The position numbers and the translations under genes are program-made. A stretch of 9,022 nt of DNA from DASSKF01 sp035690725 (GTDB taxonomy: Bacteria > Actinomycetota > Actinomycetes > Actinomycetales > Dermatophilaceae). Under the pieces are notes generated by a model. The model saw nothing but the letters and a program-made list of their open reading frames with translations, searched no databases and was not told where the DNA came from. Of the stretch, positions 1-6,344 are shown one piece after another (position 1 is the first letter of the stretch; each line of letters starts with the position of its first letter). Location: NCBI GenBank assembly GCA_035690725.1, contig DASSKF010000221.1, forward strand, positions 1 through 9,022, read 5' to 3'.

Positions 1-602
1 TGGAGCGCAAGGACTTCAACTCCTACGGCTCCCGGCGCGGCAACCACGAGGTGATGATCCGCGGCACCTTCGCGAACATCCGGCTGCGCAACGAGCTGCT
101 GGACGACGTGCAGGGCGGCTACACCCGGGACTTCACCCGCGACGGGGAGCAGGCCAGCATCTTCGACGCGGCCGAGCACTACCGGGAGGCGGGCGTCCCG
201 CTGGTCGTCCTCGCCGGCAAGGAGTACGGCTCGGGCTCCTCGCGTGACTGGGCCGCCAAGGGCACGGTCCTGCTCGGGGTCCGGGCGGTCATCGCCGAGT
301 CGTTCGAGCGGATCCACCGCTCCAACCTGATCGGGATGGGCGTGCTGCCGCTGCAGTTCCCGGAGGGGCAGAGCGCCGGCTCCCTCGGCCTCGACGGCAC
401 GGAGACGTTCGACATCAGCGGGGTGACCGCCCTGGGCGACGGCATCCCGCAGACGGTGCAGGTCCTCGCGGCGAAGGAGGACGGCGAGAGCGTCGAGTTC
501 GACGCGGTCGTGCGGATCGACACCCCCGGTGAGGCGGACTACTACCGCCACGGCGGCATCCTGCAGTTCGTCCTGCGCTCCCTCGTGCAGGCCGACACGT
601 GA
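1..602 (+). CDS. acnA: Aconitate hydratase, C-terminal part (5' end outside window)
   Basis: The reading frame is open from base 3 to the TGA at 600-602 and gives about 199 residues of the swivelling C-terminal domain of an aconitase/IRP-type hydratase. Recognisable blocks are ERKDFNSYGSRRGNHEVM, RGTFANIRLRNELL, and the active-site loop KEYGSGSSRDWAAKG at about 220-264. In this family the serine and arginine of the GSSR loop bind and activate the citrate/isocitrate substrate. The family end, HGGILQFVLRSL, is present, so the 3' end is complete. The [4Fe-4S]-binding domains lie upstream of the window. The enzyme interconverts citrate and isocitrate in the TCA cycle in the cytoplasm. It is a housekeeping gene, and nothing suggests it belongs functionally with the lar genes downstream. 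Confidence 0.95.
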   Translation, partial: ERKDFNSYGSRRGNHEVMIRGTFANIRLRNELLDDVQGGYTRDFTRDGEQASIFDAAEHYREAGVPLVVLAGKEYGSGSSRDWAAKGTVLLGVRAVIAESFERIHRSNLIGMGVLPLQFPEGQSAGSLGLDGTETFDISGVTALGDGIPQTVQVLAAKEDGESVEFDAVVRIDTPGEADYYRHGGILQFVLRSLVQADT

Positions 603-682
603 GGCCCTGAGCCGCCGCAGCGACGGCCGGTCGTCCCTGAGCACGGGGCGGCCGGCCGCGCTGCGTCCCGACCGTGCATCGG

Positions 683-702
683 GCTCGAACTGTTGTTCGA
701 GC
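683..702. promoter_or_regulatory. LexA-binding SOS box
   Basis: The core TCGAACTGTTGTTCGA (685-700) is a perfect inverted repeat, TCGAAC-N4-GTTCGA, matching the SOS-box consensus described for mycobacteria and other actinobacteria. The symmetry extends to 8-bp arms (683-690 and 695-702). It ends 6 bp before a TAGACT -10 hexamer, and its left half occupies the -35 position for the gene starting at 721. Bound LexA would therefore block RNA polymerase directly. No experiment is available here; the call rests on match quality and position. Confidence 0.85.
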
Positions 703-708
703 AGCGGC

Positions 709-714
709 TAGACT
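709..714 (+). promoter_or_regulatory. -10 element of a probable leaderless promoter
   Basis: TAGACT fits the actinobacterial TANNNT -10 pattern and lies 6 bp before the ATG at 721. Transcription would start at or next to the A of the start codon, giving a leaderless mRNA. There is no Shine-Dalgarno sequence ahead of the ATG, which agrees. The -35 region (about 685-690) coincides with the left half of the SOS box. Confidence 0.65.
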
Positions 715-720
715 GGCGGT

Positions 721-1089
721 ATGCCGCAGCACGCCCCTCCCGGTTGGCCGGCCGCCGTGCCACCGCCGGACAGCCCGGGCTGGCAGCGCGCGGCGCTGGA
801 GTGGCTGCTGGACCAGTGCCCCGCCGACTACCGGGGGTATGCCGGGTGGCGCCGGCACCCGGTCGCCCTCGCCTGGGTCGCCGCCCGGCACGTCGACGCC
901 CAGTTGCAGGCGATGCGCCAGGCCTACCGCGACTGCCGGGCCGAGCTGCACGAGCAGCTGTCGCCGCGGGCGATGACCGAGGTGCTGGCCAACCTGGAGG
1001 CGGAAGGACTCCGGCTGCGGGCAGCGGCGCGCAGCGCGGCGATGATCCACGAGGCCCTCGAGGGCAAGCGCTACGCCCCGAGGCTGTGA
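721..1089 (+). CDS. Conserved small protein, unknown function, probable SOS-regulated gene
   Basis: A 122-residue soluble protein that I do not recognise as a named family. Its composition is typical of conserved actinobacterial hypothetical proteins. The N-terminus (residues 1-20) is rich in proline, followed by a tryptophan-containing stretch, then DYRGYAGWRRHPVALAW at about 36-52. A long, charged, probably helical C-terminal half has many Arg, Glu and Ala residues. There is no signal peptide, membrane segment or obvious catalytic motif. The ATG at 721 is chosen because it sits 6 bp after TAGACT and because the frame shows protein-like composition from there. It is a single gene 118 nt after aconitase. 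A LexA box covers its promoter, so induction on DNA damage is the only functional hint. A role in repair, cell-cycle arrest or stress is inference only. Confidence 0.75.
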   Translation: MPQHAPPGWPAAVPPPDSPGWQRAALEWLLDQCPADYRGYAGWRRHPVALAWVAARHVDAQLQAMRQAYRDCRAELHEQLSPRAMTEVLANLEAEGLRLRAAARSAAMIHEALEGKRYAPRL

Positions 1090-1131
1090 GGCCCGGTCCC
1101 GCGGCGTCCGCCGGAGCTGACCGCTCCTGCG

Positions 1132-1137
1132 TAGCGT
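1132..1137 (+). promoter_or_regulatory. Possible -10 element for leaderless larC
   Basis: TAGCGT (TANNNT) lies 7 bp before the ATG at 1145. No Shine-Dalgarno sequence precedes either that ATG or the in-frame GTG at 1136, so a leaderless start at 1145 is the simplest reading. I see no convincing -35 hexamer, so the support is modest. Confidence 0.4.
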
Positions 1138-1144
1138 GGCCCCC

Positions 1145-2386
1145 ATGTCGGGTCTGATGACGCACGCGTGGGTGGACGCCTCCGCCGGGATCGCCGGCGA
1201 CATGGTGCTGGGGGCGCTGCTGGACGCCGGCGCCGCCCTGGCCGCTGTGGAGTCCGCCGTCGAGGCGGTCGCGCCGGGTGCGGTCAGCCTGCACCTCGAG
1301 CAGGTGCAGCGCGCCGGCCTGCGCGCCACGAAGGTCCACGTCGAGCTGCGTTCCGCGGACCAGCCGGACCGGCGCTGGCGCCGCCTGCACAGGTCCCTGG
1401 AGGCGGCCGACCTGCCCGAGCGGGTGCGGGGGCGTGCCCTGCAGGTCTTCCGGCGGCTTGCCGAGGTGGAGGCGGACGCGCACGGCGTCGAGGTGGACGA
1501 GGTGCACTTCCACGAGGTCGGCGCCTGGGACTCGGTCGCGGACGTCGTCGGGTGCTGTGCCGCCCTGGCCGACCTCGGTGTCGAGACGCTCACCGGGGGA
1601 GCCGTCGAGCTGGGCTCCGGCCGGGTCCGCACCGCGCACGGCCTGTTGCCGGTGCCCGTGCCCGCAGTGCTCGAGCTGAGCCGGGGGTGGCGGGTCCGCG
1701 GCGGGGACCGCGACGGCGAGCTGGCCACGCCGACCGGCATGGCGCTGCTCACCACGCTGGCCGAGCGGTGCGAACCGCTGCCGCCGATGCGGGTCGCAAC
1801 GGTCGGCGTGGGCGCCGGCAGCCGCGACGACGCCGCACGGGCCAATGTCGTCCGGGTGGTGCTGGGGGAGCGGCAGCCGGCCGTGCCGCCGGAGACCGCC
1901 CCGAGCGGGGCCGGTGTCCCGGAGCGGCAGGCCATGGTCGTGCTCGAGGCCAACGTCGACGACCTCGACCCGCGGGTGTGGCCCTCGGTGCTCGCCGAGC
2001 TGATGGCTGCCGGCGCGGCCGACGCGTGGCTGGTGCCGATCCTGATGAAGAAGGGACGACCGGCGCACACTCTGCGCGTCCTGGCCCGTCCGGGGGAGGT
2101 CGACGAGTTGCGGGAGAAGCTGTTCGGGTTGACCAGCACGATCGGGGTGCGCGAGTCGGAGGTGCAGCGCACGGCCTTGGCCCGGTCGGTCCACCGGGTG
2201 CCGGTCCAGGGCCACGACGTCGCCGTCAAGGTGTCCGCCCTCGGCGGTCGGGTGGTCACGGTGACGCCCGAGTTCGACGACGTCGCAGTGGTGGCGAGCG
2301 CCGAGGGGCTGCCGGTGCGCCGGGCGCTCGACCTGGCGCGGGCGGCGGCCGAGGCGGCCGGGCTCGTCCCCGGCGCACCGGTGTGA
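1145..2386 (+). CDS. larC: LarC, nickel insertase for the nickel-pincer nucleotide cofactor
   Basis: A 413-residue DUF111/LarC protein. LarC inserts nickel into pyridinium-3,5-bisthiocarboxylic acid mononucleotide in a CTP-dependent reaction, the last step of NPN cofactor synthesis. The N-terminus WVDASAGIAGDMVLGALLDAG is the family signature. Histidine/acid motif EVHFHEVGAWDS is at about 119-130, GELATPTGMALL lies in the middle, and VLEANVDDLDP (about 266-276) followed by PILMKKGRPAHTL marks the C-terminal nucleotide-binding half. STIGVRESEVQR is close to the end. Both halves are in one uninterrupted frame, unlike Lactiplantibacillus plantarum, where larC is expressed by a programmed frameshift. 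ATG 1145 is preferred to the in-frame GTG at 1136, which overlaps the proposed -10 element. larB and larE lie 1.6-3.2 kb away on the other strand. Confidence 0.93.
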   Translation: MSGLMTHAWVDASAGIAGDMVLGALLDAGAALAAVESAVEAVAPGAVSLHLEQVQRAGLRATKVHVELRSADQPDRRWRRLHRSLEAADLPERVRGRALQVFRRLAEVEADAHGVEVDEVHFHEVGAWDSVADVVGCCAALADLGVETLTGGAVELGSGRVRTAHGLLPVPVPAVLELSRGWRVRGGDRDGELATPTGMALLTTLAERCEPLPPMRVATVGVGAGSRDDAARANVVRVVLGERQPAVPPETAPSGAGVPERQAMVVLEANVDDLDPRVWPSVLAELMAAGAADAWLVPILMKKGRPAHTLRVLARPGEVDELREKLFGLTSTIGVRESEVQRTALARSVHRVPVQGHDVAVKVSALGGRVVTVTPEFDDVAVVASAEGLPVRRALDLARAAAEAAGLVPGAPV

Positions 2387-2394
2387 CGGTGGGA

Positions 2395-2418
2395 GCCCGG
2401 GTGCCGCGGCACCCGGGC
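2395..2418. terminator. Perfect 24-bp palindrome after larC
   Basis: GCCCGGGTGCCG (2395-2406) is followed directly by its exact reverse complement (2407-2418), starting 9 nt after the larC stop. As RNA it would form a very stable GC hairpin, but there is no T-tract behind it. Actinobacterial terminators often lack U-tails, so a larC terminator is the first reading. A protein-binding operator for the exporter gene downstream is the alternative. Confidence 0.6.
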
Positions 2419-2431
2419 CGGAATGTTCCGG
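2418..2431. repeat. Inverted repeat CCGGAA-TG-TTCCGG
   Basis: CCGGAATGTTCCGG has perfect 6-bp arms round a 2-bp centre. It abuts the 24-bp palindrome and lies about 60 bp before the exporter start. It could be an operator for a regulator of the exporter, but no regulator gene adjoins it and I see no clear -10/-35 pair to place it against. Confidence 0.35.
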
Positions 2432-2475
2432 AGCGCGGCGGCGTTCCGGCTCCGACAGGACACTGCTGTGCGTTC

Positions 2476-2480
2476 GGAGG
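2476..2480 (+). promoter_or_regulatory. Ribosome binding site of the exporter gene
   Basis: GGAGG lies 9 nt before the GTG at 2490, which fixes that codon as the start. Unlike the genes at 721 and 1145, this gene therefore has a leader. Confidence 0.75.
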
Positions 2481-2489
2481 TCGGATCAG

Positions 2490-3986
2490 GTGCAGGCGCG
2501 GTCGGGTTCCCGGCGAGCCGTCCCCGACCCGACCCCGGACCGCCTCCGCTGGCGGATCCTGCTCGTCCTCCTCACGGCGATCTTCATGTCGCTCATCAGC
2601 GTCAGCATCGTCAACGTCGCCCTGCCGTCCATCCAGCAGGGCCTCGGCGCGAGCGACTCCGACGCGCAGTGGGTGCTGGCCGGCTACGCCCTGACGTTCG
2701 GCATCGTCCTGGTCGCGGCCGGCCGCGCCGGTGACCTGATGGGTCGCGGCGGGTTCTTCATCCTCGGCGTGATCGTCTTCACCGCCTCCTCGATCGCGGC
2801 AGGACTCGCCCCGGACCCGGGCTCCCTGAACGCGGCGCGGTTCGTGCAGGGACTCGGCTCCGGGCTGCTGAACCCCCAGGGCGTCGGCATGATCCAGCAG
2901 TACTTCCGCGGCGCCGAGCGCGGCAAGGCCTTCGGCTACTTCGGCAGCGTCGTCGGCGTCGCGGTCGGGATCGGGCCGGTGCTGGGCGGCTTCCTGATCC
3001 AGCTCGGCGGGCCGGACCTCGGCTGGCGGCTCACCTTCCTCGTCAACGTCCCCTTCGGCGTCCTCTGCCTCGTGCTGGCGCTCCTGTGGTTCCCGCGCCC
3101 GCTGATCAGCCGGTTGCGCACCACCTCTCCCGGGACGAGGCGAGGGTCCCGGTCGCTGGACCCGGTCGGATCCCTCCTGCTGGGCCTGGCGGTGCTCGCG
3201 GTGCTGTTCCCCTTCGTCGAGGCCGGGACCTCGCCGTGGACCTGGGTGCTGCTGCCGGCGAGCGCCGCGTTGGTGTACGCGTGGGTCCGGTGGGAGCGGT
3301 ACTACCGGCGCACGGGGCGCAGCCCGATGGTCGACCTGGACATCTTCTCCACCCGCAGCTTCACCAACGGAAGCGTCATCGTGACGCTGTACTTCCTCGG
3401 CATGACCAGCATCTGGGTGCTCGTCGCGCTCTACCTGCAGGACGGCGAGGGCAAGACGGCGCTGCAGGCGGGCGCCGTCGGCATCCCCGCCGCCCTCATC
3501 TCGGCTCTGGCCGCCCACTGGGCCGGCAGCCGCGTGGTGCGCCTGGGGCGCAAGGTGGTGATCGGCGGGCTGCTGTTCGCGCTCGCCGGGCTGGGCCTGT
3601 CCATCGCCGTGGTGCTGCTGCACCAGACCGGTGCCCTCAGCGTGTGGTGGCTGGTGCTGAGCCTTGCCTTCATCGGCGTGGCGCAGGGGTCGGTCATCAG
3701 CCCGAACCAGACCCTGACGCTCGCCGACGTCCCGCTCGCCTATGCGGGCAGCTCCGGGGCGATCATGCAGACCGGGCAGCGGATCGGCACCTCGATCGGC
3801 ATCGCGGTGATCACCTCGGCCGTGTTCGCCACCCTCGGGGCGAGCTCCTGGTCGGTGGCGGTGACCGTCGGCTTCGGCCTCATCGGTGTCGTCGTCCTGT
3901 TCGCCCTCGCGATGGCGCTGAAGGACCAGCGCGACCGGGTGCGCACCGGGACGACCGAGCTCGAGGCGGTGGCGGTCCCCGGCTGA
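2490..3986 (+). CDS. MFS transporter, DHA2 (EmrB/QacA-like) drug:H+ antiporter type, 14 TM
   Basis: A 498-residue integral membrane protein. I count 14 hydrophobic segments, the first at about residues 23-45 and the last at about 450-475, the layout of the DHA2 subfamily rather than the 12-TM transporters. Motif A appears as GRAGDLMGRGG between TM2 and TM3. The antiporter motif C region is GVAVGIGPVLGGFL in TM5. SPNQTLTLADVP lies after TM12. Members usually export hydrophobic or cationic drugs, antibiotics or metabolites using the proton gradient. GTG 2490 is chosen for its GGAGG at 9-nt spacing. The gene sits between larC and larB but on its own reading; no sequence feature links it to nickel uptake or sugar acids. 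The substrate cannot be told from the sequence. It converges on larB with only 18 nt between the stop codons. Confidence 0.88.
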   Translation: MQARSGSRRAVPDPTPDRLRWRILLVLLTAIFMSLISVSIVNVALPSIQQGLGASDSDAQWVLAGYALTFGIVLVAAGRAGDLMGRGGFFILGVIVFTASSIAAGLAPDPGSLNAARFVQGLGSGLLNPQGVGMIQQYFRGAERGKAFGYFGSVVGVAVGIGPVLGGFLIQLGGPDLGWRLTFLVNVPFGVLCLVLALLWFPRPLISRLRTTSPGTRRGSRSLDPVGSLLLGLAVLAVLFPFVEAGTSPWTWVLLPASAALVYAWVRWERYYRRTGRSPMVDLDIFSTRSFTNGSVIVTLYFLGMTSIWVLVALYLQDGEGKTALQAGAVGIPAALISALAAHWAGSRVVRLGRKVVIGGLLFALAGLGLSIAVVLLHQTGALSVWWLVLSLAFIGVAQGSVISPNQTLTLADVPLAYAGSSGAIMQTGQRIGTSIGIAVITSAVFATLGASSWSVAVTVGFGLIGVVVLFALAMALKDQRDRVRTGTTELEAVAVPG

Positions 3987-4012
3987 GGACCGTCGAGCGC
4001 GCGCTCAGCCGG
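3979..4012. terminator. Inverted repeat between convergent exporter and larB genes
   Basis: CCGGCTGAG (3979-3987) pairs perfectly with CTCAGCCGG (4004-4012) across 16 nt. The TGA of the exporter and the TCA (stop) of larB both lie inside the arms. The 16-nt loop itself carries part of a second palindrome, GAGCGCGCGCTC (3995-4006), which overlaps the right arm. The position at the meeting point of convergent genes suggests a bidirectional terminator, without a T-tract. Confidence 0.5.
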
Positions 4013-4703
4013 CGGGGGCGGCGATCTGGGCCGCCAGGTGGCCCGCGCCGTAGCCGTTGTCGATGTTGACGACCGCCACGCCGGGCGCGCAGGCGTTGAG
4101 CATGGTGAGCAACGGGGCCAGGCCCTCGAACGCGGCGCCGTAGCCGACCGAGGTGGGCACGGCGATGACCGGCGCGGAGACCAGGCCGGCGACGACGCCC
4201 GGGAGGGCGCCGTCCATGCCGGCGGCCACGACGATCGCCCGGGCGCTGCGGAGCAGGTCCAACCGGCCGAGCACGCGGTGCAGCCCCGCGACCCCGACGT
4301 CGACGACCAGCGCGACATCCCGGCCGAGGTACCGGGCGGTCAGCAGGGCCTCGCGGGCCACGGACAGGTCGGAGGTCCCCGCGGCGGCGACGACGACGAG
4401 GCCACCGGTCGGCTCCGGCCGGTCGGCCGGCCAGGCGAGCAGCTGTGCCGTCTCGTCGTAGTGGGCGTCGGGAAGTGCCGTGAGCACCGCCTTGGCGCGA
4501 GGCGGGTCGGCCCGGGTGAAGAGGGTGGGCGCGGTCGCGTCCCGCTGCCCGACGGCTGCCGCGATGGCAGCCACCTGGTCGGGGGTCTTGCCGGAGCAGA
4601 AGACGGCCTCCGGGTAGCCGCGCCGGGCAGCCCGGTCGTCGTCGAGCTCGGCGAGCGCCCGCAGCTCCTCCGGCGGCTGCCAGTCCGCCGAGGGTCCGCT
4701 CAC
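4005..4703 (-). CDS. larB: LarB, pyridinium-3,5-biscarboxylate mononucleotide synthase
   Basis: A 232-residue protein of the LarB family, related to AIR carboxylase PurE. LarB carboxylates nicotinic acid adenine dinucleotide at C5 and releases AMP, the first step of NPN cofactor synthesis. Family blocks are RRGYPEAVFCSGKT (about 27-40), AAAGTSDLSVAREA (about 106-119), VAAGMDGALPGVVAGLV (about 159-175), APVIAVPTSVGYG (about 177-189) and MLNACAPGVAVVNIDNGYGAG (about 201-221). Cys205 in MLNACAPG corresponds by motif to the cysteine that attacks the nicotinate ring in L. plantarum LarB. The GTG start at 4703 overlaps the larE stop (GTGA, 4700-4703), so translation is probably coupled. The upstream sequence has only a weak GGGGCGG purine run. 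It is downstream of larE in one transcription unit. Confidence 0.93.
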   Translation of the reverse strand: MSGPSADWQPPEELRALAELDDDRAARRGYPEAVFCSGKTPDQVAAIAAAVGQRDATAPTLFTRADPPRAKAVLTALPDAHYDETAQLLAWPADRPEPTGGLVVVAAAGTSDLSVAREALLTARYLGRDVALVVDVGVAGLHRVLGRLDLLRSARAIVVAAGMDGALPGVVAGLVSAPVIAVPTSVGYGAAFEGLAPLLTMLNACAPGVAVVNIDNGYGAGHLAAQIAAPAG

Positions 4704-5587
4704 GTCGCCGCCCCGTGGGTGACCTCCACCAGCGGCAGGGTGAACGCACCGGACTGCATACCGGCGAGATCCACGGCTACGAAACGGAACCCGGCCCCCA
4801 GCACTGCCTCCCGCACGTGCTCGCGCAGTGGATCGGTGGCCGCCCGTGCCAGTTCGTCGGGGAGGAGCTCGATCCGGGCCACCTCGCCGTGGTGGCGCAC
4901 CCGGCAGTCGCTGAACCCGAGCGTGCGCAGCGCCCGCTCCGCGGCCTCGACCTGGCCGAGGCGCTCGGGACTGACCTCGGTGAAGTGCGGGATGCGCGAG
5001 GCCAGGCACGGGGCCGCCGGCTTGTCCGCGCACGGCAGCTCCAGCTCCCGGGCGACCCGCCGCACCGCCTGCTTGTCCAGGCCCGCGTCGGCGAGCGGAC
5101 GGCACACCTCGTGCTCGGTGGCCGCGCGGGCCCCGGGGCGGTCCGGGCGCCGGGCGTCGTCGGCGTTCTCCCCGTAGGCGACCGCCGTGAGGCCGTGGGC
5201 ACGGGCCACCTCGTCGGAGATGCGGGTGAACAGCTCGTCCTTGCAGTGGTAGCAGCGGTCCGGCCCGTTGCGGACGTATGCCGTGCGCTCACCCTCGTGC
5301 GTCGCCACCTCGACCAGCGGCGCACCGATGAACCGGGCGACGTCGTGTGCGGCGCTGCGCTCGTCGGCCGCCAAGCTGGGGGAGACGCCCATGACCGCGA
5401 CCACCCGCTCCGGGCCGAGCGCCCGGACTGCGAGGGCGAGCAGGACCGCCGAGTCGACGCCGCCGGAGAACGCGACCCCCAACCGGCCGGACTCGCCCAG
5501 CGGCGGCAGGTGCTCGGCGACCTGCTCCGCTGGGGGTACCTCCCGCTTGCGGGGGACGAGACGTGTCGTCCGGTCGGTCAGGGGCAC
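4700..5587 (-). CDS. larE: LarE, ATP-dependent sulfur transferase of NPN cofactor synthesis
   Basis: A 295-residue PP-loop protein. LarE adenylates the two carboxylates of the LarB product and replaces them with thiocarboxylates. The PP-loop SGGVDS is at 41-46. Other family blocks are GVSPSLAADE (about 67-76), GPDRCYHCKDELF (108-120), GENADD (139-144) and DKPAAPCLASRIP (188-200). Cys194 matches the sacrificial cysteine (Cys176) of L. plantarum LarE. The CxxC pair Cys112/Cys115 is also present, which points to the class proposed to hold a [4Fe-4S] cluster on three cysteines and to work catalytically. That assignment is by motif only. GTG 5587 is chosen because GGAGG stands 9 nt upstream. The gene begins 4 nt after the stop of the transporter remnant and overlaps larB by 4 nt, so it was the third gene of an ancestral uidA-transporter-larE-larB operon. 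Confidence 0.93.
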   Translation of the reverse strand: MPLTDRTTRLVPRKREVPPAEQVAEHLPPLGESGRLGVAFSGGVDSAVLLALAVRALGPERVVAVMGVSPSLAADERSAAHDVARFIGAPLVEVATHEGERTAYVRNGPDRCYHCKDELFTRISDEVARAHGLTAVAYGENADDARRPDRPGARAATEHEVCRPLADAGLDKQAVRRVARELELPCADKPAAPCLASRIPHFTEVSPERLGQVEAAERALRTLGFSDCRVRHHGEVARIELLPDELARAATDPLREHVREAVLGAGFRFVAVDLAGMQSGAFTLPLVEVTHGAAT

Positions 5588-5591
5588 GGGA

Positions 5592-6310
5592 TCACGCCTC
5601 CGTCGGGTTGGGCCCGCCCGCGCTGCCGGTGGGTCCGGTGGTGGGTCGGGGGTCCGACGATACCGCGGCCGCCTTGGCTGCCCTCCGCGCCCGGACGTCC
5701 TCGACGATCGAGGCGAACTTGGCCTCGGTCAGCGGGTAGGTGAACATGATCAGGCCGGCGAGCAGTGCGTTGTGCCGCAGTGACTCGATGGTCTCCTTGG
5801 AGCTCACCTGCACCACGTCCCGCTCCACGTTCTCCCTGCTGGTGAAGAACGCGAACAGGTACAGCCCGAGCCCGAAGACGACGAAGATGCCCGTGATGAC
5901 GGTGAAGGTGTGCTGCAGCGCCTCGGGGTGGCCCTTCCCGATCTGCGGCGAGATGGCCAGCGCCAGCACGTGGAACGTCAGGAAGGTCAGGACCATCAGG
6001 GGCAGTGAGCCGAAGAGCAGGAAGGGGCGGAACTTGCCCCACCGCGTCCGGGTCTTGTCCACGATGCGCCCCGCGAGGATGTCGGTGCAGGCGTCCCAGA
6101 GGCGGATGAGCACGAACATGGTGCCGGCGGCGGCGACGCTGATCCCCGCCACGTCGGTGTAGTAGAACAGCAGGAAGAAGGCCGTGATGGAGAAGGCCAG
6201 GTTGTTCGCGGCATCACCGGCGCCGTAGCCGATGATCTGGATGGGCTGGATCCCGCGGCTCTTCCGCTCGACCCCGTGCTCCGTGGCGGGTGGGGCGTCG
6301 ACGTGCTCAT
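5592..6310 (-). pseudogene. GPH-family glucuronide/sugar:cation symporter remnant (UidB-like), multiply deleted
   Basis: The remnant keeps the family start (RGIQPIQIIGYGAGDAANNLAFS, then the WDACTDILAGRIVDKTRTRWGKFRPFLL block), a middle piece (LQHTFTVITGIFVVFGLGLYLF to SSKETIESLRHN) and the very C-terminus (IMFTYPLTEAKFASIVEDVRARR). These three pieces are joined directly: about 70 residues seem missing near 5964-5970 and a much larger block, perhaps over 200 residues, near 5765-5775. Family members are usually about 450-490 residues; roughly 235 codons remain. The likely start, ATG 6308-6310, has an AAGGAAG Shine-Dalgarno sequence but is out of frame with the rest. One missing base in the G runs (C runs on the coding strand) near 6288-6295 would repair it. 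Most transmembrane helices are gone, so it cannot transport. It sits between uidA and larE, as expected for glucuronide uptake. Confidence 0.85.
5597..5601 (-). promoter_or_regulatory. Ribosome binding site of larE
   Basis: GGAGG on the minus strand, 9 nt before the GTG at 5587. It lies within the last codons of the upstream transporter remnant, showing that the two genes were arranged as an operon. It is still intact although that gene is broken. Confidence 0.7.
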
Positions 6311-6344
6311 GGTGCTTCCTTCGGCTCTCGACCGCACGCGTCGG

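Noticed and set aside
648..659. GCGGCCGGCCGC palindrome after aconitase as a terminator
   Set aside because: There is no loop and no T-tract, and such GC palindromes are expected by chance in this base composition.
1102..1113. CGGCG-TC-CGCCG hairpin after the 122-residue gene
   Set aside because: A 2-nt loop is too tight for a stable full stem and there is no supporting tail.
415..2463. Very long minus-strand open frame across the aconitase end, the SOS gene and larC
   Set aside because: The composition is Arg/Ser/Pro/Ala-rich with no recognisable domain, and it lies antisense to three well-supported genes. High GC makes such stop-free shadow frames common.
2256..3623. Long minus-strand open frame opposite the exporter
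   Set aside because: Its translation is rich in His, Gln, Glu and Arg repeats typical of the complement of hydrophobic membrane-protein codons; no family resemblance.
2490..3986. MFS exporter as a nickel or lactate transporter of the lar system
   Set aside because: Its 14-TM DHA2 features point to a drug or metabolite exporter, and proximity to larC alone does not support a nickel or lactate role.
4038..5743. Plus-strand open frames opposite larB and larE
   Set aside because: They lie antisense to genes with clear catalytic motifs and show only shadow-frame composition.
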